Below, piece after piece: positions 43,893 to 53,942 of a stretch of DNA of 64,000 nt. Where the stretch lies: the NCBI RefSeq assembly GCF_900107625.1, contig NZ_FNQK01000017.1:1-64000 (forward strand), written 5' to 3'. Made by a program: the position numbers and the translations under genes. Every line of letters starts with the position of its first letter. Positions within the stretch are counted from its first letter, which is position 1. The DNA is from Bizionia paragorgiae. Its GTDB lineage: Bacteria; Bacteroidota; Bacteroidia; Flavobacteriales; Flavobacteriaceae. Below the pieces are notes generated by a model. It was given only the letters and a program-made list of their open reading frames with translations. It was not told the DNA's origin and ran no database searches.

Positions 43893-44017
43893 TCAACTAC
43901 TGTAAAGACAGTTATAACAAATAACCAATTGTGCAAAAAAAACTAAATTAGCTGTATAAATCAATTAGACCTATTTAAATCAAGATGCACTTACTTTGGA
44001 TATAAAAAAAATTAAAA

Positions 44018-44857
44018 ATGCCGATTGAAAACATCCCTGAAATTTATTTTAACAATAAAAAAGAGCCTCAAGACATCTTTGTTTACGACTTTAAAATGAC
44101 TAGCGATGTCGTTAAAAGTAAAGTCAACCTAAGTATGAACATGTTTAGCTTTCTTCAAGTCGGTAAAAAACAGGTTCATTTTGCCAACACTTCTATTGCG
44201 GTAAACAACAAGCAATCGTTATTACTTAAAAAAGGAAACTGGCTGTGGACTGAATTATTAGACACTGATGCTATATATTACTGTAAGCTTGTCTTTTTTT
44301 CAGAAAAAAAATTGACTGACTTTTTAAGTAAGTACACCAACGACGTCAAACCCTATCAAGAAGAAGAACCTTATTTTGTAATCGAAAACGACGATTACAT
44401 AGCTGCATTTATAAGCTCTCTATCGTCAAGCACTTTTTCAAAACATAGTTTCAGTGATGCCCTACTCGCTTTAAAATTTGAAGAAATCATGTTGTATTTA
44501 CTCAATAAGTACGGCTCTAGCTTCGAGTATTATTTACACTCTCTGATTTCAAAAGAGGTTTCACCGTTTAAAAATGTTGTAGAAAGCAACGTATATTCTA
44601 ATTTAAAACTGGAAGAAATTGCGTTTTTATGTAATATGAGTTTATCTACTTTTAAGCGTCATTTTACTTCCGAATACAACGAAGCTCCAGGGAAATGGAT
44701 AAAAAACAAACGCCTTCAAAAAGCCAAAGAATTATTAGAAGGCGGCGAATTAAAAGCTTCTGATATTTATTTAGATATGGGCTATAACAACCTATCCAAC
44801 TTTAGTGTAGCCTTTAAAACCAAGTTCGGCTTTAGTCCAACAGATATCACAAATTAA
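44018..44857 (+). CDS. AraC-family transcription regulator
   Basis: A 279-residue DNA-binding protein. The N-terminal 160 residues form a cupin-like sensing domain (LSMNMFSFLQVGKKQVHFAN). The C-terminus has the paired helix-turn-helix of AraC/XylS regulators: LKLEEIAFLCNMSLSTFKRH (about residues 195-214) and ASDIYLDMGYNNLSNFSVAF (about 247-266), followed by FGFSPTDI. It lies between the two kinase paralogues, 125 bp after one and 124 bp before the other. The likely target is the aldehyde dehydrogenase gene downstream or the kinases themselves; this is inferred from position. Confidence 0.88.
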   Translation: MPIENIPEIYFNNKKEPQDIFVYDFKMTSDVVKSKVNLSMNMFSFLQVGKKQVHFANTSIAVNNKQSLLLKKGNWLWTELLDTDAIYYCKLVFFSEKKLTDFLSKYTNDVKPYQEEEPYFVIENDDYIAAFISSLSSSTFSKHSFSDALLALKFEEIMLYLLNKYGSSFEYYLHSLISKEVSPFKNVVESNVYSNLKLEEIAFLCNMSLSTFKRHFTSEYNEAPGKWIKNKRLQKAKELLEGGELKASDIYLDMGYNNLSNFSVAFKTKFGFSPTDITN

Positions 44858-44981
44858 ATCCCTTCATTTTTTTTTATCAACTAATAAAATGTATAACAGT
44901 TAAAGCATATAATTAAATTACTATTCTAATTCATAGAGACACCCCAACCCCATAACGTTTTCTAGACCTACTTTTATATTT

Positions 44982-46577
44982 ATGAGAACCAGAACATACT
45001 TGATTGTAATTATTATATCTCTAATGTTAGGAGGCGCTTTACTGCACCAATATATCACTACAAATCAAGAACTAGAACAGAAAAAAATTCAAGACAAGTT
45101 AGAAAAGACACATTCAGATGCGATGCTAAGTGCAAGAGCTGGAATTGATGTTTACGCTACCATAGTATCGTCTTTGAAAAGCCACATTAAACACAGAGCT
45201 TCCTTTCCTAGCGAAATTGAGTTACAAAACTATTTAAAGGATTTATTAGATCAAATTAAATTCAACGATTCTATTGTAGTAAGTTATTTTGACAAAAACC
45301 ATATTTTTAAATATGTTGTAACACCAAACGCAATCGATCCACTAGGACTAAAAGGTGTGTCGTTGAGGGAGATACTAAACAAAGAGCGCATAGATGCTCT
45401 AGATGAACTAATGACAACTGACACTATTCGCATATTTACTCCAATAAACCTCAGAGAAGGTTGGGCTGGTTTCCCGTTTAATTTTACTGTCCGCGATAAG
45501 GACAATAAAGTACTTGGCTACATGGCGCCAATTATGAATACTAAATATTTATTAGATTATTTTTACGAAGGAGATTACAACAACGAGTTTACACATAAAT
45601 TTATAGTATCAGATTCTATTGATTTAACAAGAGAAGCCATTTACAATGAAACAACCCTCTTCAATAAAAATAGCGACCCTGAATACTATAAGAATTTTAA
45701 TATTCCGAACAACGAATTCATCTCTTCAACCATAGAAGTTTTTGGTTTGAATTTAAAGATTGGAAGCGCCTATAAGGAAAGGCCAAGAGTGTCCAATATC
45801 GTAGCATACTTAGCGTATTTATGGTATTTTATTATTTCAATGGCTATAATTACTATATATTATCTTTTTACAAAAAACGCGAAGTTAAATAGCTATTTAA
45901 ATCATGCGAACACGCAGATTAATATTAAGAATACCGAATTAGAAAAAAGCCTATTTAGAATACAAACCCTTATTAAAGAAATTCATCATAGAGTTAAAAA
46001 CAATATGCAAATGATTGCTGGAGTACTTAGCTTACAACAAGATGAAACCAACAACACTGCCGTCAAAACAGCTCTAGAACAAAGTAAATCACGAATACAC
46101 TCTATGGCTTTAGTACACGAAAAACTATACGGGAGTGTATCACTAAAAACAATAAAAACGAAAGAATATACCGAACAACTTCTAGATTTTGTAGAGCAAA
46201 TAGTAGGCAGAAAGGATTTAAGGTTAGACAAAAACATTACTATAGATGACGATTTAATATTTGATGGTGATACCACGTCAAATCTTGGACTAATTCTAAA
46301 TGAATTAGTAACCAACTCCTACAAGCATGCCTTTACACTTGACAAAGTGAATACTTTAGAGATAACTATTCAAAAGGAACACAATCATTACTTATTAACC
46401 TACTCCGATAACGGCTCAGGACTTCCTGAAAATTATAATTTTGAAACCTCTAAATCCTTGGGCATACAACTCATTTTAATATTGACAGATCAACTTAATG
46501 GTAAAATGAACTATTCAAATGAAGGAAAAAGCACTTTTAAAATACATTTTAACCCTGCCGACATTAGTTTTTCTTAA
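44982..46577 (+). CDS. Sensor histidine kinase, HisKA_2 family (paralogue 2)
   Basis: A 531-residue paralogue of the kinase at 42294 with the same layout: TM1 (LIVIIISLMLGGALLHQY), periplasmic sensor, TM2 (YLAYLWYFIISMAIITIYYL), the coiled coil, HisKA_2 H-box (IKEIHHRVKNNMQMIAGVLS) and HATPase_c (LILNELVTNSYKHAF; DNGSGLPENYNF). All catalytic boxes are intact. The sensor regions are alike but not identical, so the pair may sense related ligands. No response regulator with a receiver domain is in the window. After its stop comes the spacer that holds a degraded copy of the porin 3' end. Confidence 0.9.
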   Translation: MRTRTYLIVIIISLMLGGALLHQYITTNQELEQKKIQDKLEKTHSDAMLSARAGIDVYATIVSSLKSHIKHRASFPSEIELQNYLKDLLDQIKFNDSIVVSYFDKNHIFKYVVTPNAIDPLGLKGVSLREILNKERIDALDELMTTDTIRIFTPINLREGWAGFPFNFTVRDKDNKVLGYMAPIMNTKYLLDYFYEGDYNNEFTHKFIVSDSIDLTREAIYNETTLFNKNSDPEYYKNFNIPNNEFISSTIEVFGLNLKIGSAYKERPRVSNIVAYLAYLWYFIISMAIITIYYLFTKNAKLNSYLNHANTQINIKNTELEKSLFRIQTLIKEIHHRVKNNMQMIAGVLSLQQDETNNTAVKTALEQSKSRIHSMALVHEKLYGSVSLKTIKTKEYTEQLLDFVEQIVGRKDLRLDKNITIDDDLIFDGDTTSNLGLILNELVTNSYKHAFTLDKVNTLEITIQKEHNHYLLTYSDNGSGLPENYNFETSKSLGIQLILILTDQLNGKMNYSNEGKSTFKIHFNPADISFS

Positions 46578-46688
46578 TAATCTATATAATAAACAATTTT
46601 TAATATTAACTTTTAAACTTATACCGTATATCCAAAGCGAACATAATGGTTACATAATTACATTTACTCAGCTTTAACTCATGTACTC

Positions 46689-46826
46689 CTGAAGATTATA
46701 TACCCTTTAATTTTATAAGCGAAGTAATAACATTAAGCCATTTCATCCACGCATTGCTTACAGTAATAGGGACGCAAATAACTTACAATTTGCGACTGGA
46801 GCTCAATTAACTTTTTAATCTGCCAC
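46689..46826 (+). pseudogene. Degraded 3' fragment of an LbtU-like porin gene
   Basis: Bases 46689-46826 align with the last 140 bases of the porin gene (50323-50461): TTAATTTTATAAG, AAGCCATTT and the perfect 20-mer GAGCTCAATTAACTTTTTAA with TCTGCCA after it are shared. At least one base is missing near 46721 and internal stops are present, so it does not code. The remaining gap from 46578 to 47121 contains only the -7 element of the next gene. Confidence 0.75.
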
Positions 46827-47046
46827 TAAAAACACATAATTCACTTAAGACTGTTTTACTTAACTCTAAATTGAGCTCAAGCACAGTTCAATATATAATA
46901 TAAGAAAAACACACCTAAGCCTCAATAACCTGACGCATAATGGATTATAAGTATTTCCACATATGATTTTTCATCAAATCCAAACATTGACCTTTTTTCA
47001 TAAGTTCTTGAACTGTATCCGTAAATAGAAAGGAAAGAAGCCAACG

Positions 47047-47054
47047 TATATTTG
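47047..47054 (+). promoter_or_regulatory. -7 promoter element of the aldehyde dehydrogenase gene
   Basis: TATATTTG fits TAnnTTTG, 68 bp before the ATG. A -33 element is not obvious, as expected if an activator such as the AraC-type protein is needed. Confidence 0.5.
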
Positions 47055-47121
47055 CAGTGTAATTACACAAGGCTTGTTTTAGCAAGCATTAATTAAGAAT
47101 CACAATTTAAAATATATAATT

Positions 47122-48624
47122 ATGGCAAATGTAACTAAACCTGTATTTAAAGAAAGATATGGGAATTTTATTGGCGGTAAATTCGTAGCTCCTGTAAAAG
47201 GGCAGTATTTCGATAACGTATCTCCAGTAGATGGTAAAGTATTTACTCAAGCAGCACGTTCAACTCAAGAAGATATTGACCTTGCTCTTGATGCAGCTCA
47301 CGAAGCGTTCCCATCTTGGAGCACCTCTTCAGCTACAGAACGCAGTAATGCGTTATTAAAAATTGCTCAAGTAATGGAAGATAACTTCGAATACTTAGCA
47401 ACTTTAGAAACTATAGACAACGGTAAACCAATCCGTGAATCTCGTGCAGCAGATATCCCTTACTGTATTGACCACTTCCGTTATTTCGCAGGTGTTATAC
47501 GTGCAGACGAAGGTTCTATTTCAGAACACGATAAGGACACTGTGAGTATTGTATTAAACGAACCTATTGGTGTTGTTGGTGAAATTATTCCTTGGAACTT
47601 CCCAATGTTAATGTTAGCTTGGAAAATTGCTCCAGCTTTAGCAGCAGGTTGTACTGCAGTTGTAAAACCAGCAGAACAAACACCTACTAGTGTTATTGCT
47701 TTAATGGAACTTATTGGTGATATTTTACCAGCAGGTGTATTAAACATCGTAACTGGTTTTGGTGCAGAAGCGGGTGCAGCTTTAGCAACATCTAAGCGTA
47801 TTGCTAAACTTTCTTTCACAGGTTCTACAGAAACTGGTCGTAAAGTTTTACATAATGCAGCAGAAAACATCATTCCTGTAACTATGGAATTAGGTGGTAA
47901 GTCTCCAAATATTTTCTTCCCATCGGTAGCAGATCATGACGATGAATTCTATAGCAAAGCTATTGAAGGCGCATTAATGTTCGCTTTAAACCAAGGTGAA
48001 ATTTGTACAGCACCAACGCGTATTTTAGTACACGAAGATATCGCTGACGATTTTATTGTAAGAATGCAAGAACGTTTAAGAAAAATCAAAACAGGAAATC
48101 CATTAGATCCTGAAACAATGATTGGTTCTCAAGTGTCTAAAGCACAATATGAAAAAATCTTAGGTTACATCAATATTGGTAAAGAAGAAGGTGCTGAAGT
48201 ATTAGCTGGTGGTGACGCTGGTAACTACGAAGGTGAACTTTCTGAGGGCTACTACATCCAACCTACAGTATTAAAAGGTGACAACAACATGCGTGTGTTT
48301 CAAGAAGAAATTTTTGGTCCAGTTGTAGCTTTAACAACATTCAGTTCTACTGAAGAAGCTATTGCTATCGCAAACGATACGCCTTACGGTTTAGGTGCTG
48401 GTGTTTGGTCTCGTGACGCTCACGAATTATACCAAGTTCCTCGTGCTATTCAAGCCGGTAGAGTTTGGGTAAACCAGTACCATACCTATCCTGCGCACGC
48501 GCCTTTTGGTGGTGTGAAAGAATCAGGATTTGGTCGTGAAAACCATAAAATGGCTTTAGATCATTACCGTGTGGTAAAAAACATGTTAATCTCTTACGAT
48601 AAGAAACCTATGGGATTCTTCTAA
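47122..48624 (+). CDS. NAD-dependent aldehyde dehydrogenase (acetaldehyde, ExaC/AcoD-like)
   Basis: A 500-residue cytoplasmic ALDH. Conserved elements are IIPWNFPMLMLAWKIAPALA with the catalytic Asn, FTGSTETGRKV (NAD loop), VTMELGGKSPNIFF with the general-base Glu (about residue 255) and NQGEICTAPTRILV with the nucleophilic Cys (about 294). The N-terminus (YGNFIGGKFVAPVKGQYFDN) and C-terminal YDKKPMGFF match acetaldehyde dehydrogenases of the ExaC/AcoD/AldB group, which convert acetaldehyde to acetate. Codon use is strongly biased, suggesting high expression. It is followed by a strong terminator and the LbtU-like porin. Confidence 0.93.
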   Translation: MANVTKPVFKERYGNFIGGKFVAPVKGQYFDNVSPVDGKVFTQAARSTQEDIDLALDAAHEAFPSWSTSSATERSNALLKIAQVMEDNFEYLATLETIDNGKPIRESRAADIPYCIDHFRYFAGVIRADEGSISEHDKDTVSIVLNEPIGVVGEIIPWNFPMLMLAWKIAPALAAGCTAVVKPAEQTPTSVIALMELIGDILPAGVLNIVTGFGAEAGAALATSKRIAKLSFTGSTETGRKVLHNAAENIIPVTMELGGKSPNIFFPSVADHDDEFYSKAIEGALMFALNQGEICTAPTRILVHEDIADDFIVRMQERLRKIKTGNPLDPETMIGSQVSKAQYEKILGYINIGKEEGAEVLAGGDAGNYEGELSEGYYIQPTVLKGDNNMRVFQEEIFGPVVALTTFSSTEEAIAIANDTPYGLGAGVWSRDAHELYQVPRAIQAGRVWVNQYHTYPAHAPFGGVKESGFGRENHKMALDHYRVVKNMLISYDKKPMGFF

Positions 48625-48651
48625 TTGATTAATAGCAATTAATTACTAAAT

Positions 48652-48676
48652 AAAACCCCGGCATTGCCGGGGTTTT
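48652..48676. terminator. Strong rho-independent terminator
   Basis: AAAACCCCGGCA and TGCCGGGGTTTT form a perfect 12-bp stem with a one-base centre. The following spacer 48677-49131 shows nothing recognisable. Confidence 0.93.
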
Positions 48677-49131
48677 ATTGTTTATAACCTAACAGCGTTT
48701 GTATTACGCCTGCAAATTGACAACAACATTAAACCTTGAAAGCAACTATTTTTTATACAGTCCCCTAAAAAATTTAACTTAACACTAAAACGCGCTGTAG
48801 TTTTATTATACAAGAATCCCTTAAGCGCAACTATATGTTCACTTAATCGAAAAAACAAGTTAGCTTATCGAAAACCTCGCAAAACACACAACTTCACACA
48901 CAAAAAATAACTGAGTTACAGATAGTTATAATTTAATTTCTATAAATTAGTTTCGAATTAGAGGAGATAAAAATTCATAAACCTAATAATAATTATCTAA
49001 AAAATCACGGTCACGGAACACTATTCTAACATACTAAAAAGTACTCTTTGTTTAATAAAACCCTCCATTTACAGTCCGTAAGCGCTCCTATTCACACCTT
49101 TCTATCGCTATTAATCAACACCATCAAACTC

Positions 49132-50454
49132 ATGTTAAAAAAGTTACTATTTGTTTTACTTTTCGGAAACCTCGCTTACTCACAACAGGATATCATAGCC
49201 ATTAAATCTATCGATTTTAATTCGGAGGTTACAGCGAAGATGCTAGACCAAAATCAAGATTTAAGAAAAATAAATATTTTACTTAACGAAAGAAAAAATA
49301 ATGCAATCACAAACAATAGTCTAACCATAGGCACCTCCATAATTTCGTTATTAGATTATCAACATTCCAACACCGATTCTAAATTTGGCTATTTAATGAG
49401 ACACCCTACAGCGAATAACCAAATAGGGAAAGATGTTAGTGAAGCGGTTATCCATTCCTTTCAACTCTCACTAACGGCTACCGTTAATCACTGGCTTACT
49501 AGCTATGTAGAAATACTTTACAACCCGCAGCAAGCATTTGGCAGCGGTACGATAACAGCGCTAGAAAGAAACCAATTGCAATTGAGAAAAGGAATAGTAG
49601 TAATTGGAGATTTAAACCGATTCCCCTTATATGGGGCAATAGGAAAAATGGATGCTCCGTTCGGACAAATGGGGAGTGTCAACCCGTTTACCAACTCAAC
49701 ATCATGGCACGCTTTTGCAGGCTTGAGCTACGGGGCACAATTGGGATTTAAAAAAGGTGGTTTTCACGCTAAAGTGATGACCGCTCAAGGTGGTGCTCAG
49801 TTTCGCGCAATGCACACTCCCGTTGGAGACAATACAAAAACACCGTCAAAACTTAATAATTATGTAGCAGACATCAATTACACCTTTGCGTTAATAGAAA
49901 AAGTAAAGCTTTTAATAGGAGGCTCCTACTTACGGGGTAGCGCTTACTGCCAAGAGTTTCCCGTAACTCACTTTTCGCCCTGTAAAGACAATAATCCCGC
50001 ATACACTTTTTATGGGAATTTAAATATTGACAACCGACTTACGGTACAAGGCGGATTTGCAAAAACAACAAAAGTTTGGGAAGGCACCCATAACCCGACA
50101 CCACCATTAGACATCTATGAAGCCGCTAAGGTGAGCACTTTAGATATCGGCGCTAAGTACACTATTAACCCAGAAAACAAAGTGACTTATACAGTTTCAG
50201 GAGAATTCTCGAACCTTAAGTGCGGTCCTGATGGCGCGCCATGGGAACGACAAAATCAAATGGTAATCGGGCTTTCTGGCCTTATAAATAACTCTTCAAA
50301 ATTATTTTTTGAAATGTTTAGAACCGAAGGCTATGTACCCCTTAATTTTATAAGTGGAAGTAATGACTTTGAGCCATTTCCTCCGGGAACAACTCACAGT
50401 GATAGAAACGCTAATAGCTTAGGATTTGTGCTTGGAGCTCAATTAACTTTTTAA
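49132..50454 (+). CDS. Outer-membrane porin, LbtU-like
   Basis: ATG 49132 is chosen because it opens directly into the signal peptide (MLKKLLFVLLFGNLAYSQQ); a TTG 84 bp earlier adds implausible residues. The 440-residue mature protein is a beta barrel of alternating strands (AVIHSFQLSLTATVNHWLTS, YGAQLGFKKGGFHAKVMTAQ) ending in a phenylalanine (FVLGAQLTF), the outer-membrane insertion signal. The segment GKMDAPFGQMGSVNPFTNS is typical of LbtU-type porins, first known from Legionella siderophore uptake. The substrate here is open; a link with aldehyde or alcohol metabolism is suggested only by the neighbouring dehydrogenase and its duplicated gene fragment. Confidence 0.78.
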   Translation: MLKKLLFVLLFGNLAYSQQDIIAIKSIDFNSEVTAKMLDQNQDLRKINILLNERKNNAITNNSLTIGTSIISLLDYQHSNTDSKFGYLMRHPTANNQIGKDVSEAVIHSFQLSLTATVNHWLTSYVEILYNPQQAFGSGTITALERNQLQLRKGIVVIGDLNRFPLYGAIGKMDAPFGQMGSVNPFTNSTSWHAFAGLSYGAQLGFKKGGFHAKVMTAQGGAQFRAMHTPVGDNTKTPSKLNNYVADINYTFALIEKVKLLIGGSYLRGSAYCQEFPVTHFSPCKDNNPAYTFYGNLNIDNRLTVQGGFAKTTKVWEGTHNPTPPLDIYEAAKVSTLDIGAKYTINPENKVTYTVSGEFSNLKCGPDGAPWERQNQMVIGLSGLINNSSKLFFEMFRTEGYVPLNFISGSNDFEPFPPGTTHSDRNANSLGFVLGAQLTF

Positions 50455-50993
50455 TCTGCCATCATAAATGCTTGTAAGCTTTTATAGTTTAGTTCTAATG
50501 AGAACAAAAGTAATTTGATGCAACAATCCGTAATCTATAAACACAGCTTTCATACGACCTGTTAATAAGAGGCATTTACAACTTTAGAAACATCCAAACA
50601 GCCTTGTTTTTATAATCCATACCGCACTTCTAGAACTATATTAGGCCAATTGAAGTATAAGGGCTATGTTTACCATTTACCACAACAAACCCGGTGATAT
50701 TACTTAAAGTAACTATGCAACTACAAAAAAGGCAGCAGATTAATTCGCGATACGGCATTCACGTCAAGGGATTATTATGTTCTTTTTTTTATAATGTAGG
50801 ATCAGCAAAACGCAAAATCATCTTCCTGAATTAGTCAGGCATAACGAGTGTGCCTGAAAAAACGCTTTACATGATATCTTACCGAAACTATTCCGTTTAA
50901 AACAGACTGAAAGATTCGACTCGTGTTTTATAAGATGTAATTAAACAGCGTTAAGGTTATGTTTTCTATTATAAATCATAAAACCATTACACC
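50455..50993. other. Intergenic region, nothing recognised
   Basis: This 539-bp spacer has no RNA gene, repeat or full promoter that I can recognise; the short basic gene at 50994 begins at its end. Confidence 0.4.
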
Positions 50994-51107
50994 ATGGCTG
51001 TATTAAGAAAAAAACTGACTAAAGCAGAATTAAACGATAAAAAGCAAGAGAAAATTCTAAAAAAATTAGAAGATAAGAAAATGAAAAAACGCAGATCTAG
51101 AGCGTAA
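50994..51107 (+). CDS. 37-residue highly basic small protein
   Basis: ATG 50994 to TAA 51105-51107 encodes MAVLRKKLTKAELNDKKQEK followed by a lysine-rich helix and the tail KKRRSRA. It has about 14 lysines and arginines more than acidic residues in the tail half, consistent with nucleic-acid or ribosome contact. Tiny basic proteins of this type occur in many Flavobacteriaceae as unannotated ORFs. A good terminator begins 37 bp after the stop. I cannot name a family; confidence rests on composition, the clean start and the terminator. Confidence 0.6.
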   Translation: MAVLRKKLTKAELNDKKQEKILKKLEDKKMKKRRSRA

Positions 51108-51143
51108 GCTTATATCTGAATAAGCAGGATTTAGTATTAACAT

Positions 51144-51180
51144 AAAAAAAGGCTACATAATAATCATGCAGCCTTTTTTT
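51144..51180. terminator. Bidirectional terminator
   Basis: AAAAAAAGGCTACAT pairs with ATGCAGCCTTTTTTT with one mismatch, between convergent genes. Confidence 0.88.
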
Positions 51181-51200
51181 ATATTATTTAGCCGACGGTT

Positions 51201-51620
51201 TTAAAACGTTCTGAGTTGAATTGCCATTGCCTGACTCTCATTAAAAACAAACTTACAATCCTCGAAAGATGGCGCCGAAAATTTAGGAACCACATTATTA
51301 GAAAAGCCATAGGCCTCTTTTGGAATACCTATAAAATTTTTATTACACTTATCATCCGAATTCTCATCATGATACATTGAAATAGCATACTCCCCTTTTG
51401 GCAAGTCCTTAATCACTATAGTCTCGGTATCCTTGGTAACCTCGATAGTATAGTTTTTATAAGCCGCACCTTCTTTTAGATAATTATGAGCCGTGTTAAA
51501 CACACCAATTTCTATAGAGCCTTTTATAGTTTCAATATTGGTAATATTTAAAGTCAATTCTGGGGATTGTGCTTGCGCACTAAAACAAAGTAAACCCAAA
51601 AAAATAAGTATATGTTTCAT
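51201..51620 (-). CDS. DUF2141 secreted protein
   Basis: ATG at 51620 gives a 139-residue protein with signal peptide MKHILIFLGLLCFSAQAQ; an upstream in-frame start at 51665 adds non-signal residues and is rejected. The mature domain matches DUF2141: LTLNITNIETIKGSIEIGVF at the start, the central KDLPKGEYAISMYHDENSDD with its conserved HDEN, IGIPKEAYGFSNN and the C-terminal strand. The domain is an Ig-like beta sandwich exported to the periplasm or surface; its function is unknown. The gene stands alone. Confidence 0.88.
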   Translation of the reverse strand: MKHILIFLGLLCFSAQAQSPELTLNITNIETIKGSIEIGVFNTAHNYLKEGAAYKNYTIEVTKDTETIVIKDLPKGEYAISMYHDENSDDKCNKNFIGIPKEAYGFSNNVVPKFSAPSFEDCKFVFNESQAMAIQLRTF

Positions 51621-51921
51621 GTTATATTTTGTATTTCTTAAACCATTTATTGCGGACTTTAGCAAAGCATTTCTCTAAAATTTCAAGCAAAAGATACTAT
51701 TTAATTCGTTTTCTACCTTAAAGTTTACTTAGTTTTTTAACAGTCCGTTACTTACAAACCACTAAACACCCTTCTGTTTACAGTGCTGCTAAAATCATGC
51801 CTGTTTTTTCTTTTCCTTAAATTATATACAAAAAAGACCACAATAAACATACAAAAATCACCAACCCAAAACAACTACTAATCAACTATTTAACACTAAA
51901 AACACACTACCAAAACCCCTG

Positions 51922-51953
51922 TTTGTAAATTCTCTAAAAAAACATTACCTTAT
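51922..51953 (+). promoter_or_regulatory. Probable promoter of tmm
   Basis: The -33 TTTG (51922-51925) is 20 bp from TACCTTAT (51946-51953), a partial TAnnTTTG match. Transcription would start near 51960, just before the leader hairpins. Confidence 0.45.
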
Positions 51954-51983
51954 CGCCTCCAGAATTTATATCAAAATCCTGAA

Positions 51984-52047
51984 GTAAAATCGCTCTTTTT
52001 AAGAGCCTTTTACTCCTTTAAAAGAGCCTATAAGGCTTTTCTTTTTT
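51984..52047 (+). promoter_or_regulatory. Candidate transcription attenuator in the tmm leader
   Basis: Hairpin A pairs GTAAAA and GCTCTT (51984-51997) with AAGAGC and TTTTAC (52001-52013). Hairpin T pairs AAAAG and CCT with AGGCTTTT (52018-52040) and is followed by a T-run, as in an intrinsic terminator. The strand GCTCTTTT (51992-51999) can instead pair with AAAAGAGC (52018-52025), which would disrupt hairpin T. The two folds are mutually exclusive. No ligand-binding domain of a known riboswitch is recognised. Confidence 0.45.
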
Positions 52048-52102
52048 AAAATAAATAAAATAGTATAACCATTAATTAACAGGTGTTGTGTTTTAAACAT
52101 AG

Positions 52103-53524
<1,422 letters not shown>

Positions 53525-53549
53525 TACACAGGTTAATAACATTATAAAA

Positions 53550-53588
53550 GCGGCATTAGAAGTAACTCTTCTGATGCCGCTTTTTTTT
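53550..53588 (+). terminator. Rho-independent terminator of tmm
   Basis: GCGGCATTAGAAG pairs with CTTCTGATGCCGC around a short loop, followed by eight T residues. Confidence 0.93.
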
Positions 53589-53626
53589 ATATCTCTATTA
53601 AGTGCATCACAAAAAAAGTTCGCACT

Positions 53627-53809
53627 CTAATTACTGGTATCCTCTACGAGACCGCATTCTATTCTAAACTTCAAATGAAACCTGTTATAATCCCAACATG
53701 AGAGGCTAGAACAACGTTCTTCACATTCAGTCTTTTGTTTTTCACACCATTCCCATAGGGATTCAGAAGCAGCTTTAAACAGGGCGTTTCCGAAATTAAA
53801 AACAGCCAT
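53627..53809 (-). CDS. Putative 60-residue cysteine-rich protein
   Basis: ATG at 53809 opens a frame encoding MAVFNFGNALFKAASESLWE, followed by a cysteine-containing centre (CEKQKTECEERCSSLSCWDY) and the end RIECGLVEDTSN. There are five cysteines, and the mix of aromatic and charged residues looks coding rather than random. No signal peptide or known family is seen. It lies alone on the minus strand between tmm and the SdiA-regulated-type gene. Confidence 0.45.
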   Translation of the reverse strand: MAVFNFGNALFKAASESLWEWCEKQKTECEERCSSLSCWDYNRFHLKFRIECGLVEDTSN

Positions 53810-53942
53810 TAGTCACTTATAATCAAAAGACCAACAACACATTACCCTCATAATTGTACTAAAAAAGAGTTAAACCGACCGTAAAATTTTAAAAATTCAT
53901 ATAGTTTTCAGTTTTTGCATAACGCATTACAAATCACCTCAC

